The position numbers and the translations under genes are program-made. A stretch of 34,125 bases of DNA from CAYNJF01 sp964351745 (GTDB lineage Bacteria > Pseudomonadota > Gammaproteobacteria > Berkiellales > Berkiellaceae): contig CAYGPI010000014.1 in the NCBI GenBank assembly GCA_964351745.1, forward strand, positions 1 through 34,125, in the 5' to 3' direction. Within the stretch, counting starts at the first letter, position 1; every line of letters begins with the position of its first letter. Below are positions 8,143 to 15,301 of this stretch, piece after piece. The notes under the pieces are model-generated. The model was not told where the DNA came from. It made no database searches and saw only the letters and a program-made list of their open reading frames with translations.

Positions 8143-8304
8143 TCAATGTCGCCAGCTTCTTTCAAAATCCAACATCAAAGGTGTCTCAAATTGAACCTGA
8201 TTTGTGGCCCTTCCTCTTTTGTAATATTCCCATCCCTTCTCTTGTGAATGATTCGCGCAGCCGCAAAGACCACCTAACATCAAAAGTACAACTAATCGTT
8301 TCAT
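8143..8304 (-). CDS. Small lipoprotein (53 residues)
   Basis: The protein begins MKRLVVLLMLGGLCGCANHS, a textbook lipoprotein signal: basic n-region, hydrophobic core, and a lipobox LCGC with the lipidated Cys at 16. The mature peptide is about 38 residues and ends DFERSWRH. A well placed AGGA lies eight bases upstream of the ATG at 8304. It resembles entericidin-sized lipoproteins in length only; I find no family. The stop codon of the preceding broken ORF (8315-8317) overlaps the ribosome binding site, which would couple the two. Signal, lipobox and start site make it credible despite its size. Confidence 0.65.
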   Translation of the reverse strand: MKRLVVLLMLGGLCGCANHSQEKGWEYYKRGRATNQVQFETPLMLDFERSWRH

Positions 8305-8314
8305 GTTTTAAATC

Positions 8315-8539
8315 CTACGTTTTACCTATTAAAGATATCAATTTATTTTGACATTGAGCAGCTTTAACTAGAATTGACAAGCCATTATTATCAGGAACTA
8401 TCTTATATCTACCCTCACCATGGCTAAAATCAACGGCAAATACCTGGTATTTATTTCCTACAGTTTCATATGAATCACTCAATTTATTTGTGACTGACTT
8501 AGTATGACCATGCTATATGCTTAAACATTTTACTATCAT
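8315..8539 (-). pseudogene. Short ORF interrupted by an in-frame amber codon
   Basis: Reading from ATG at 8539 (GAGAG site seven bases upstream) gives MIVKCLSI, then TAG at 8513-8515. Another 65 sense codons follow in the same frame up to TAG at 8315-8317. The downstream part reads like a real protein (YQVFAVDFSHGEGRYKIVP, LVKAAQCQNKLISLIGKT) and has no ATG of its own. The final stop overlaps the ribosome binding site of the lipoprotein gene. The simplest reading is a nonsense mutation in a small gene. Readthrough, a sequencing error or a chance ORF are alternatives. Confidence 0.4.
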
Positions 8540-8671
8540 TGATTATCTCTCAAACCATTTAATTGTCCACAAAAGTTTTCAACTTGGCTTATGCCTAATA
8601 GCTTCATTTGCCTTTTGCATGAGACTAAACCGATCCTAAACTACCCTCGTGTGGAGGATCAATAAAATTTC

Positions 8672-8848
8672 TTACCTAGAAGAGTCTGATAGATTGACTT
8701 GAGGAAAATTAAAGCCCTGTGTGCTTTTTCTTTCTAGAAGGTAACAACTAAGATACGAAACCAAGACATGAAAAACACAATTATTGAAATGAGGTGATGT
8801 TTTAAGTGTTTTACCGCTTTGACCAGCAGTGAGTTTAGTCCTTGCCAT
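8672..8848 (-). CDS. 58-residue ORF with histone H3-like N-terminus
   Basis: The ORF starts at ATG 8848 with AGGA six bases upstream and stops with TAA at 8672-8674. The protein begins MARTKLTAGQSGKTLKTS. After Met removal, expected before Ala, the first residues ARTK-TA-S align with the histone H3 tail ARTKQTARKS. The remaining 40 residues are Tyr/Cys/Leu-rich and show no resemblance to the H3 fold. I recognise no family. The start signal supports translation; the short length and odd composition argue for caution, and it could be a decayed gene fragment. It heads the minus-strand cluster 8848-7584. Confidence 0.35.
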   Translation of the reverse strand: MARTKLTAGQSGKTLKTSPHFNNCVFHVLVSYLSCYLLERKSTQGFNFPQVNLSDSSR

Positions 8849-9166
8849 GATACTTCCTAAAGTAAATCCAAATACTTTGAATCAGAACACTGTGTATATG
8901 CCTGATTATTCCCAGTTTTTATAAAAGTGGGCAAAGATTAACCGAAGAAATACTGCGGCGCAACTGAAACTTGCAACCCAGCCAAATAGTCATCAACCCA
9001 AATAAAATCATCATGGAATCAATCAGAAAAATATTTAGAATGCTCTGCGCAATGATCTATTCATTGTTATAATCACTTTTGGATTCATCCACGATGAATA
9101 GTAAATACCACTCAATATAAATGAACCCTATAACTGGGCAACCTGATTGATAAGACGAGAATTCAT
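8849..9166. other. Intergenic stretch upstream of the exonuclease
   Basis: These 318 bases lie between divergent starts at 8848 and 9167. They hold an extended -10 element (listed) and no credible ORF. Confidence 0.4.
9065..9073 (+). promoter_or_regulatory. Extended -10 promoter upstream of the exonuclease gene
   Basis: TGTTATAAT at 9065-9073 combines the extended TG with a perfect TATAAT, but no -35 is evident. The leader would be about 87 bases. The same nine bases occur upstream of surA. Confidence 0.35.
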
Positions 9167-10060
9167 ATGACTGAAACGAATCACGATAATATTCTGGGTA
9201 ATCCCAACTATCGAGTTTTAAAAAGAGTCGCTGAGCATTTTGAAAAAAACACTTCAGCAAGCGGCAAAATACGACACGCCATGATCATCGATCTTGAAAC
9301 CATGGGTTTAAACTCTAAAGAAGATGCCATTATTGAGCTTGGGTTATTAAAATTTTCATATTCGAGACAAGATGGGATTGTTGATGTTTTAACAACATAT
9401 AACGGTTTACAAGATCCACAAAAGCCAATCCCTGAGCAGATAACAAAATTAACTGGCATCACCGATGACGATGTGAAAGGCCAAAAAATTGACTGGGATA
9501 ACATAGCTGCTCTTTTAGACGACTGTCATTTGGTTCTTTGCCACAACAGTGGCTTTGATAGGCTATTTTTAGAAAACCAAACCCCAGAGATAATTCAAGA
9601 TCTTTTCAAAGCCAAACCTTTTGCATGTACCTTAAAAGATATTGATTGGAGCGAGAGAGGCTATGAATCTAGCAAATTAGATTATCTAAATTTTAAAATG
9701 GGTTATTTTTACGACGGACACAGAGCCATTACAGATTGCTGGGCGACTTTTAACCTGCTTACCCATGAGCCAAGTGCTTTCGATGAGCTAACTCTAAATG
9801 CGAGAAAAACAGAAACATTGATTTGCGCAGAGAGAGCCGATTTTGCTAAGAAAGACATGCTTAAAGAAAGAGGTTATTACTGGTCAGATGGCTCTAACCA
9901 ATTACCAAAATGTTGGCATATCTCTGTCAAAAATGAGCAACTTGAGGAAGAATGCAAGTTTTTAGATACCATGATCTATGGCAGAGAAGGCGCTACCGAA
10001 AAGCTAACCAAGTTTGAAATAAATGCCTATAACCGTTATTCGTCAAGATTGACAGCTTAG
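9167..10060 (+). CDS. DEDDh 3'-5' exonuclease (DnaQ/epsilon-like)
   Basis: This is a 297-residue nuclease with an RNase H-like exonuclease domain at about 37-205. Exo I is IIDLETMGL (D42, E44), Exo II is CHNSGFDRLFLE, and Exo III is YDGHRAITDCWATFNLL with the DEDDh His and Asp. These four acidic residues bind two metal ions for 3'-5' hydrolysis of DNA or RNA ends. The C-terminus has LKERGYYWSDGSNQLPKCWH, a small domain found on standalone epsilon-like proteins. It is not the replicative DnaQ by context, since no rnhA or other replication gene adjoins, so a repair or RNA role is possible. The start has only a weak site (GAG eight bases upstream). A long stem-loop follows the gene. Confidence 0.88.
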   Translation: MTETNHDNILGNPNYRVLKRVAEHFEKNTSASGKIRHAMIIDLETMGLNSKEDAIIELGLLKFSYSRQDGIVDVLTTYNGLQDPQKPIPEQITKLTGITDDDVKGQKIDWDNIAALLDDCHLVLCHNSGFDRLFLENQTPEIIQDLFKAKPFACTLKDIDWSERGYESSKLDYLNFKMGYFYDGHRAITDCWATFNLLTHEPSAFDELTLNARKTETLICAERADFAKKDMLKERGYYWSDGSNQLPKCWHISVKNEQLEEECKFLDTMIYGREGATEKLTKFEINAYNRYSSRLTA

Positions 10061-10067
10061 CTCATGA

Positions 10068-10114
10068 TTGGCATGTAAGGGCGCTGTATCACACAGATTA
10101 TCCTTGCATGCCAA
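10068..10114 (+). terminator. Stem-loop after the exonuclease gene
   Basis: TTGGCATGTAAGG (10068-10080) pairs with CCTTGCATGCCAA (10102-10114) over 13 bases with one G-U pair. The 21-base loop contains a small CTGT/ACAG hairpin. It starts eight bases after the stop. There is no T-run, so it may act with Rho or protect the 3' end. Confidence 0.45.
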
Positions 10115-10298
10115 CCTCATACCGCTAAACACAAACAAAGTTGCTTAACTTTCACTCAAAATCTACATCATTTAATATAACTATCTCAAAAAAGTACTTT
10201 ATCTTAAAAATAAGCGCTTCTGTCGTTATCCCCTGGCGCGACAAGTCATATATGACTAATCTGCCAATCAATCTATTTTTAATTTAAGGAGCTATAGA

Positions 10299-10565
10299 AT
10301 GTTGGGACTTTTAGGGCACTTGCTCGAATCATCACAAGAAGCTGTCTTGGACTACGTGGGCATCACCAGTCCAGTGATAGCAGAGCCGCTTTACCATGAA
10401 GAGGTATATAGGCATTTATCTAATTACGCCGTTGAAGTTGCTTCAGTGGGTATCACAAGCAGTGCTTTGCTGACTTTTTCTTTATATAAGCTAGCATCAT
10501 CTTGCTTAGCAAGCGAAGGTAAACACACCAATATTGAAGCCAAAGAAGCCATTAAGCCGCGTTAG
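10299..10565 (+). CDS. Hypothetical protein of 88 residues with one membrane segment
   Basis: I do not recognise this protein. The ATG is preceded by AAGGAG at seven bases, one of the best ribosome binding sites in the window, so it is very likely translated. A hydrophobic stretch around residues 45-69 (VEVASVGITSSALLTFSLYKLA) could span the membrane once, followed by a short charged tail. YVGITSP and SVGITSS form a short internal repeat. It stands between the exonuclease and a small coiled-coil gene, with about 220 bases on either side, so it is probably monocistronic. Confidence 0.6.
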   Translation: MLGLLGHLLESSQEAVLDYVGITSPVIAEPLYHEEVYRHLSNYAVEVASVGITSSALLTFSLYKLASSCLASEGKHTNIEAKEAIKPR

Positions 10566-10783
10566 GAGTCAATAAAAGCTAAAAATAAGCACATATAGCT
10601 TCATAAGCATAAGAATCATTGGCTCTTTACGACTAATGCTTTGTATACTTGTATGTTCTCGCTTTTATGTTTGTTCATCGGGGTATCTTAGCAAACTATC
10701 TTATAGCTGTTTGCATGTTGTAAAGTTTTCTGTAAAATCCAAACATATTTTACAAAAACTACCCAAAATAAGAGGTTATTGAC

Positions 10784-11128
10784 ATGGCTACTACTGGACC
10801 AACTCCCTTTACGAAAGAAGAAATTACTAAATTTGAGCCTTTAATCCAAGATATTAGTGAAGGAAAAAAGGATCTTCGCGCAGCTGCTATGGCAGTTGGG
10901 AGAACCGACTTCCCAAGATTTAAAGAATATTACAAAGCCAGACAAACACTCTCTCAAGCTCAATTTCAAATTGATGAAAGAAGAGAAGCTGTCGAAGCTC
11001 AAAGAGCCATACTTAATCAGCTAGATGCTCAACGTCAAACAGCCACTGCATTTATAGCTCAAGCCGAATCGGAGGTTGAAGCATCACGCTCAGCCCTAGC
11101 AGCTAAGCTTGTTACAGCTTTTAAATAA
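10784..11128 (+). CDS. Small helical/coiled-coil protein (114 residues)
   Basis: The N-terminal third is MATTGPTPFTKEEITKFEPL plus an amphipathic helix. Residues 50-112 form one long helix rich in Gln, Ala, Glu and Arg with heptad spacing (QAQFQIDERREAVEAQRAIL onward), typical of a coiled coil. I recognise no family. AGAGG lies nine bases upstream of the ATG. It converges on the 425-residue coiled-coil gene, and the two share a perfect 16-bp terminator hairpin. Its size and composition suggest an oligomerising or partner-binding protein. Two coiled-coil proteins end to end may interact, but nothing in the sequence proves it. Confidence 0.65.
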   Translation: MATTGPTPFTKEEITKFEPLIQDISEGKKDLRAAAMAVGRTDFPRFKEYYKARQTLSQAQFQIDERREAVEAQRAILNQLDAQRQTATAFIAQAESEVEASRSALAAKLVTAFK

Positions 11129-11144
11129 GTAACCACTTTTACTA

Positions 11145-11180
11145 AACAAGATTAGAGAAACTGTTTTCTCTAATCTTGTT
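11145..11180. terminator. Bidirectional terminator hairpin
   Basis: AACAAGATTAGAGAAA (11145-11160) and its exact complement (11165-11180) form a perfect 16-base-pair stem with loop CTGT. It sits between the convergent stops at 11128 and 11187. The stem is AT-rich and lacks a long T-run. Confidence 0.7.
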
Positions 11181-11186
11181 AATTTA

Positions 11187-12464
11187 CTACTTTAGACAAG
11201 GTCTAGAGCGGGTATCCGGTTGAATTGGCTCGTCAAAATCGAAATCGAAATCATCTATATCTTCATGCAAATGTACATCTTTTATCAGATCTGAGGGAGA
11301 CTCAACCTGAAAGACATCTCTATTATTCTTATCAAGTTCAATCGCGTCATTACTAATATCAGATTCTGATGTTGATATACTTGCAGAAATCTCGGCATGT
11401 AATTGCTCAACATTTTTAAGCTCGCTTCTTTTTTCACGAATCAAACCATCATTCTTCACTGCCAAATCAGCATGAACTTTAACTTTCTGACCAATAGTGC
11501 TATGGCTTTCAATTGAATTATGAAGTTTTTCGGCCTTGTCATTATCTATTTCACAAACTTGTGTTAATTTCATAAAAGCACTTTTGGCTTCTTGCTTAAC
11601 AGATACTTTTTTCTGCTTAAGTCTTACGACCTCAAGGTTATCATGACTCGATGAGGATTGATTAAAGCCATGTAATGGCAAACCACCATGCCCCTGTTGA
11701 AAGTTATTAATCGGCTTTTTTTGTGCTATTGCTATTTGCTTTTCAAGAGCAGCGAGCTGTTTTGCTTCAACCTCTTTGATTGCAACATAACCTTCAGAAA
11801 GCTTGACTAGATTTTCATGACTCAAACCTGCCAAAACTTTTTCGCCATCAACATCAAGGTTTTTCAAATCGTCTTGGATATCAACAGCTGTTTTCTTTCG
11901 AGACTGAACAACTTCATGGGATAAAACCTGGATCTGTTGGTTTAAGTTATCTTTTCGAGCAGTAAGGTCTTTTAACATTTGTTCATGATGAGCTTTCTGA
12001 TCCATCATCATGGCTATCTCAAGCTGCTTCATATCATCCGCTCTTAATTGATCTGCACTCTCAAGCCAAGCAGTGTGTGTTTTCTCATCTTCTAGCTGTC
12101 GACGTCTATCCAAGAGCTGTGCTTTTCTCTCTTCATGGGCCATTTGCATCGCTACGCCTTCAAACTTTAATAGTTCGATATTAGCGGCATAAACCAAATT
12201 GGAGAAATTCAAGTTATTTAAAAATTTTTTATAATCCTCAGAGCCAATGACCGTGGTAATATCAAAAACTTCCTGCTTATTATAAATAAACGTTTTCTCA
12301 AGACTTGAAATCAAATCATTTTTTGCACTAAGTAACTCTGCTTGACTCATGAGTTTTGGATCAATCTTATAAACGATTTGATCGACAATCTCAAGAAGCC
12401 GCTCATAGCTCACACTACCCTTTTTTTGATCATCTTGATTAAACCACATAGATCGCCAGCCCAT
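11187..12464 (-). CDS. Large coiled-coil protein with acidic tail (425 residues)
   Basis: I do not recognise a family. An N-terminal helical region (about 15-100) is followed by a long coiled coil (about 105-205: MAHEERKAQLLDRRRQLEDE onward). A second helical stretch leads to a Gly/His/Ser linker around 253-275, then more helices (280-390). The tail is strongly acidic with alternating Asp-Phe (DIDDFDFDFDEP) before a basic end. No signal peptide or membrane segment is seen. The start has no clear ribosome binding site; ATG 12464 or the Met at codon 6 are both possible. Such coiled-coil proteins with low-complexity linkers are frequent among Dot/Icm effectors, but no secretion evidence is visible beyond composition. 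Confidence 0.65.
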   Translation of the reverse strand: MGWRSMWFNQDDQKKGSVSYERLLEIVDQIVYKIDPKLMSQAELLSAKNDLISSLEKTFIYNKQEVFDITTVIGSEDYKKFLNNLNFSNLVYAANIELLKFEGVAMQMAHEERKAQLLDRRRQLEDEKTHTAWLESADQLRADDMKQLEIAMMMDQKAHHEQMLKDLTARKDNLNQQIQVLSHEVVQSRKKTAVDIQDDLKNLDVDGEKVLAGLSHENLVKLSEGYVAIKEVEAKQLAALEKQIAIAQKKPINNFQQGHGGLPLHGFNQSSSSHDNLEVVRLKQKKVSVKQEAKSAFMKLTQVCEIDNDKAEKLHNSIESHSTIGQKVKVHADLAVKNDGLIREKRSELKNVEQLHAEISASISTSESDISNDAIELDKNNRDVFQVESPSDLIKDVHLHEDIDDFDFDFDEPIQPDTRSRPCLK

Positions 12465-12782
12465 ACTAATACTATATATTAGTAGACAAACCGCAGGTTC
12501 AAAAAGTTCTGGTTATTCTTATCCTATTGTTTTTATTGAATATAAATAGCATTTAATCTCAGACTTTTCACCTAAGATGATATTAAACGTGTATAGGCAG
12601 TCAATTTGCTCCGAGCCAGGGCCACATCTTTGAATGATTAGCCACCTTTCTTATGTGTTAAAGTAATAAATAATCAGCAAAACTTGTGCCACATCAGGGC
12701 TCACAAAAAATGTTAAATCAACGAATTGGCACTATAAAAACCTTACTCGATGCTCTCTGTCGTATAGATGTTTGAATATGAG
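12465..12782. other. Intergenic stretch, mostly empty
   Basis: These 318 bases lie between the 425-residue gene and a gene remnant. A short inverted repeat CTAATA-N5-TATTAG (12467-12483) overlaps the likely promoter/leader of the minus-strand gene. I see no credible ORF. Confidence 0.35.
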
Positions 12783-13146
12783 CTATACATTGTGAGCTTG
12801 CGCACCTATTCTAAAAGTAGGCTCTTTATTTTTAACCTTTTCTTTTAGCTCTTCGTCATACTGTTTGCGAGAATACATAATGATGCCTCATCCCATATAA
12901 AGAAATAACTCTAATCTGATCCATAGAAAGTTGTTCTTTCATCCTAGCCCTAACGATACTTAAAGCGCTATCACTAAAATTTGGACTCGACTTCTTCTAT
13001 CCCTTCAATCATAGGCTTGGCCATTTCAGGATAGTGATCTTTGATTCGATCAATCAAATATTTGATATTAAAACATTTAAGCTTTCTTCAAAACCTTCTA
13101 TTTGATAAAACTCTGGAAAGAGCCACTTTATAACTGCAGCCAAACC
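12783..13146 (-). pseudogene. Multiply frameshifted gene remnant
   Basis: Four protein-like segments follow one another on the minus strand in different frames, each entering a stop. A is 13146-13054 (GLAAVIKWLFPEFYQIEGFE onward). B is about 13078-12974 (IKYLIDRIKDHYPEMAKPMI onward). C is 12978-12856 (FSDSALSIVRARMKEQLSMD onward). D is 12878-12783 (RKQYDEELKEKVKNKEPTF). Joined, they read as one helical protein fragment of about 120 residues. Segment D resembles the start of IS3-type transposase OrfA proteins, but too weakly to call. The segments end just downstream of the deformylase gene. I infer a decayed gene; its identity is unknown. Confidence 0.5.
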
Positions 13147-13175
13147 TCATTCAAAACTCAGCACTTACATGCTTG

Positions 13176-13844
13176 TTAAGAATCAATCGCGTCATCAAGT
13201 AAAGTCAACATATCTTGATACCTCTCTTCTTCGCCACCGCGATTAATCGCTTCTTCAATCATTTTTTTCATCAGTTTTTTTTCATCTGAATTCATATCTT
13301 GAATGCGCAATAAAGCCATATCTTTTGGATGACCATGAATGGTGTCTTTCGTGAGTTTATCGATGATCAAAGTGCCATTAATATGATCTATCTCATGCTG
13401 AAGAACCCTTGCCGTAAAACCTCTCGCCTCTTGCTCAATAGTCTCACCTTGCTCATTGAAAGCCGTGTAAACAATATGCTCATAACGAGGCACCTTACCG
13501 GTCACCGTTTCAACAGAGAAACATCCTTCCCAATCATCAACCATCGCAGTCTTATCTAAAGCTCGGTAGCTAGGGTTAATTAGGATTGTCGGCTCAATGG
13601 TCTCTTGCGCATCTTTGCGGATCCCTTTGGCCTCTTCTGAAATGTAAACCACAACGATGGACAAGGCTTGACCAATCTGAGGCGCCGCCAATCCAACACC
13701 ACCCATCTCAACCACGCTCTTTTTCATAAAAGCAATCAAATCTAAAAGATCTGGCGATAATGGAAAAGTCACTTGCTGACAAGGCCCTCTCAAAACTTCC
13801 TTATTTGAAGAATTTTCAATTGTAACTAACTCATAATCGGCCAT
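13176..13844 (-). CDS. def: Peptide deformylase with C-terminal extension
   Basis: This is a metallo-enzyme that removes the formyl group from nascent N-terminal Met. All three motifs are present: GVGLAAPQ (49-56), EGCFS (106-110, metal ligand C108) and QHEIDH (149-154; H150, E151, H154). The start at 13844 is chosen because AAGGG lies six bases upstream; the ATG at 13850 directly abuts that site. At 222 residues it is about 50 longer than the usual enzyme. The extra C-terminal part is charged and helical (DEKKLMKKMIEEAINRGGEE). It is not next to fmt, so it may be a second copy in the genome. It is divergent from surA. Confidence 0.95.
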   Translation of the reverse strand: MADYELVTIENSSNKEVLRGPCQQVTFPLSPDLLDLIAFMKKSVVEMGGVGLAAPQIGQALSIVVVYISEEAKGIRKDAQETIEPTILINPSYRALDKTAMVDDWEGCFSVETVTGKVPRYEHIVYTAFNEQGETIEQEARGFTARVLQHEIDHINGTLIIDKLTKDTIHGHPKDMALLRIQDMNSDEKKLMKKMIEEAINRGGEEERYQDMLTLLDDAIDS

Positions 13845-13934
13845 CGTCATCCCTTATCTAATTTTAATGTCAGCTCTGTCATTTACTTAAAGGTTGGTTT
13901 TAAAATCTTATCCAGCTGTACCTGCTGCTGTTCA

Positions 13935-13943
13935 TGTTATAAT
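13935..13943 (+). promoter_or_regulatory. Extended -10 promoter of the surA operon
   Basis: TGTTATAAT at 13935-13943 is an extended -10 with a perfect TATAAT, 41 bases upstream of the surA ATG. No good -35 is visible, which is usual for the extended class. Confidence 0.5.
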
Positions 13944-13984
13944 ATGCATCACAATAAAGCTAAACAACTAATAATGGTGATATT

Positions 13985-15301
13985 ATGCTTCGTCGCGCAG
14001 CGCTTTTTTCTTTGTGTCTTGGCACATTTTTTACTTCGGCTCCAAGCCTTGCCTCAATTGTTCCTATCGACAGAATAGTAGCCGTGGTCAATGAAGGCAT
14101 CATCACTGAAAGCCAACTAAATTCTGAGTTTTCTGAAGTAAAAACGCATCTTAGCCGATCACAAGGTCAATTACCTAGCGACCAAGACCTTAAAAAACAA
14201 GTCTTAGATAAGCTAGTGCTTGACGAAGTTCAAGTTCAGTTAGGTGAGCGCACAGGCATTATCATTGACGATCAAACCTTAGACACGATGATTAGTGACG
14301 TTGCAGAGCGTAACAACCTGACTCTAACCCAACTACGCGAAACATTAGAGAAAGATAACATTGATTTTAAGCAATTTAGAGAAATGCTTAAACGTCAAAA
14401 CATCATTAACCAATTGCAACAAAGAGATGTTGTTAGAGAAGTCAATGTTTCTAAAGCTGAACTTGATCAATTCTTAAATAGTGCTCAAGGTCAATCAATG
14501 CAAGGCTACGAGTACCAACTAAGTCATATTTTAGTTGCTTTGCCTGAAGCGCCAACACCTGAGGACATCCAAAAAGCTCAATTAGAAGCTGACGCCATTT
14601 TAACGAAACTTCAAGCAGGGGCTGACTTTAATCAAACAGCTCTTTCTAAATCAAACAGCTCTTCAGCTCTTAGTGGTGGCGACTTAGGATGGAAAGCACT
14701 CCCTGAATTACCAACTATTTTTGCTGACGATGCTGCTAGATTGAAAGTTGGTGAAATTGCTGGCCCTATTCGTAGTGCGAGTGGCTTCCATTTGGTGAAA
14801 TTAAAAGATAAGCGACTAAGCGAAAAGCAAGAATCTTCCATCGACAAAACTTTAGTACGCCATATCTTAATTAAACCCAATGCTTTATTAACTGACAGCG
14901 AAGCTCAAATGCGCCTTGAAAATTTAAAGCACGAAATAGCTAGCGGTACTGATTTTTCTGTTTTAGCAAAAACACACTCTGAAGATTTAGCTTCTAGCAA
15001 TCAAGGCGGCAGTCTAAGCTGGGTGACAGCAGAGCAGCTTGTACCAGAATTCACAGAAGTCATGGAATCTGCAAAAATTGGTGAAGTTAGCGCACCTTTT
15101 AAGTCACCTTTCGGTTGGCATATTCTTGAAGTGCTAGAGCGCAAAACTGAAAGTAATTTAGAAGAAATTATTAAGCTAAACGCTCAAAATATGATTAGAA
15201 GCCGCAAGGTCGATGAAAAACTAGAGAATTGGATGAGACAAATGCGTGACGAAGCCTTTGTTGAAATTCATCTTGACGGTTACAAGCATGATCAATCCTA
15301 A
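13985..15301 (+). CDS. surA: Periplasmic chaperone / peptidyl-prolyl isomerase SurA
   Basis: SurA escorts unfolded outer-membrane proteins through the periplasm to the BAM complex. The 438-residue protein has a signal peptide (cleavage near 23, SLAS). An N-terminal helical chaperone region starts with IDRIVAVVNEGIIT (28-41). Two parvulin domains lie at about 176-275 (YQLSHILVALP to GFHLVKL) and 291-387 (VRHILIKP to GWHILEVLE), followed by the C-terminal helix. Both parvulin domains look intact. It heads an operon: pdxA starts 14 bases before its stop. An extended -10 lies 41 bases upstream. Confidence 0.97.
   Translation: MLRRAALFSLCLGTFFTSAPSLASIVPIDRIVAVVNEGIITESQLNSEFSEVKTHLSRSQGQLPSDQDLKKQVLDKLVLDEVQVQLGERTGIIIDDQTLDTMISDVAERNNLTLTQLRETLEKDNIDFKQFREMLKRQNIINQLQQRDVVREVNVSKAELDQFLNSAQGQSMQGYEYQLSHILVALPEAPTPEDIQKAQLEADAILTKLQAGADFNQTALSKSNSSSALSGGDLGWKALPELPTIFADDAARLKVGEIAGPIRSASGFHLVKLKDKRLSEKQESSIDKTLVRHILIKPNALLTDSEAQMRLENLKHEIASGTDFSVLAKTHSEDLASSNQGGSLSWVTAEQLVPEFTEVMESAKIGEVSAPFKSPFGWHILEVLERKTESNLEEIIKLNAQNMIRSRKVDEKLENWMRQMRDEAFVEIHLDGYKHDQS

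Noticed and set aside
7904..8194. Plus-strand ORF of 96 codons
   Set aside because: It lies largely antisense to the 154-residue minus-strand gene, has no ribosome binding site, and its tail runs over the lipoprotein gene.
9057..9260. Minus-strand ORF of 67 codons before the exonuclease
   Set aside because: It is half antisense to the exonuclease gene and has no ribosome binding site; composition is not protein-like.
12783..12878. IS3-type transposase start (MYSRKQYDEELKEKV)
   Set aside because: The resemblance covers only about a dozen residues and the segment joins better to the neighbouring frameshifted remnant; no inverted repeats or target duplications are seen.
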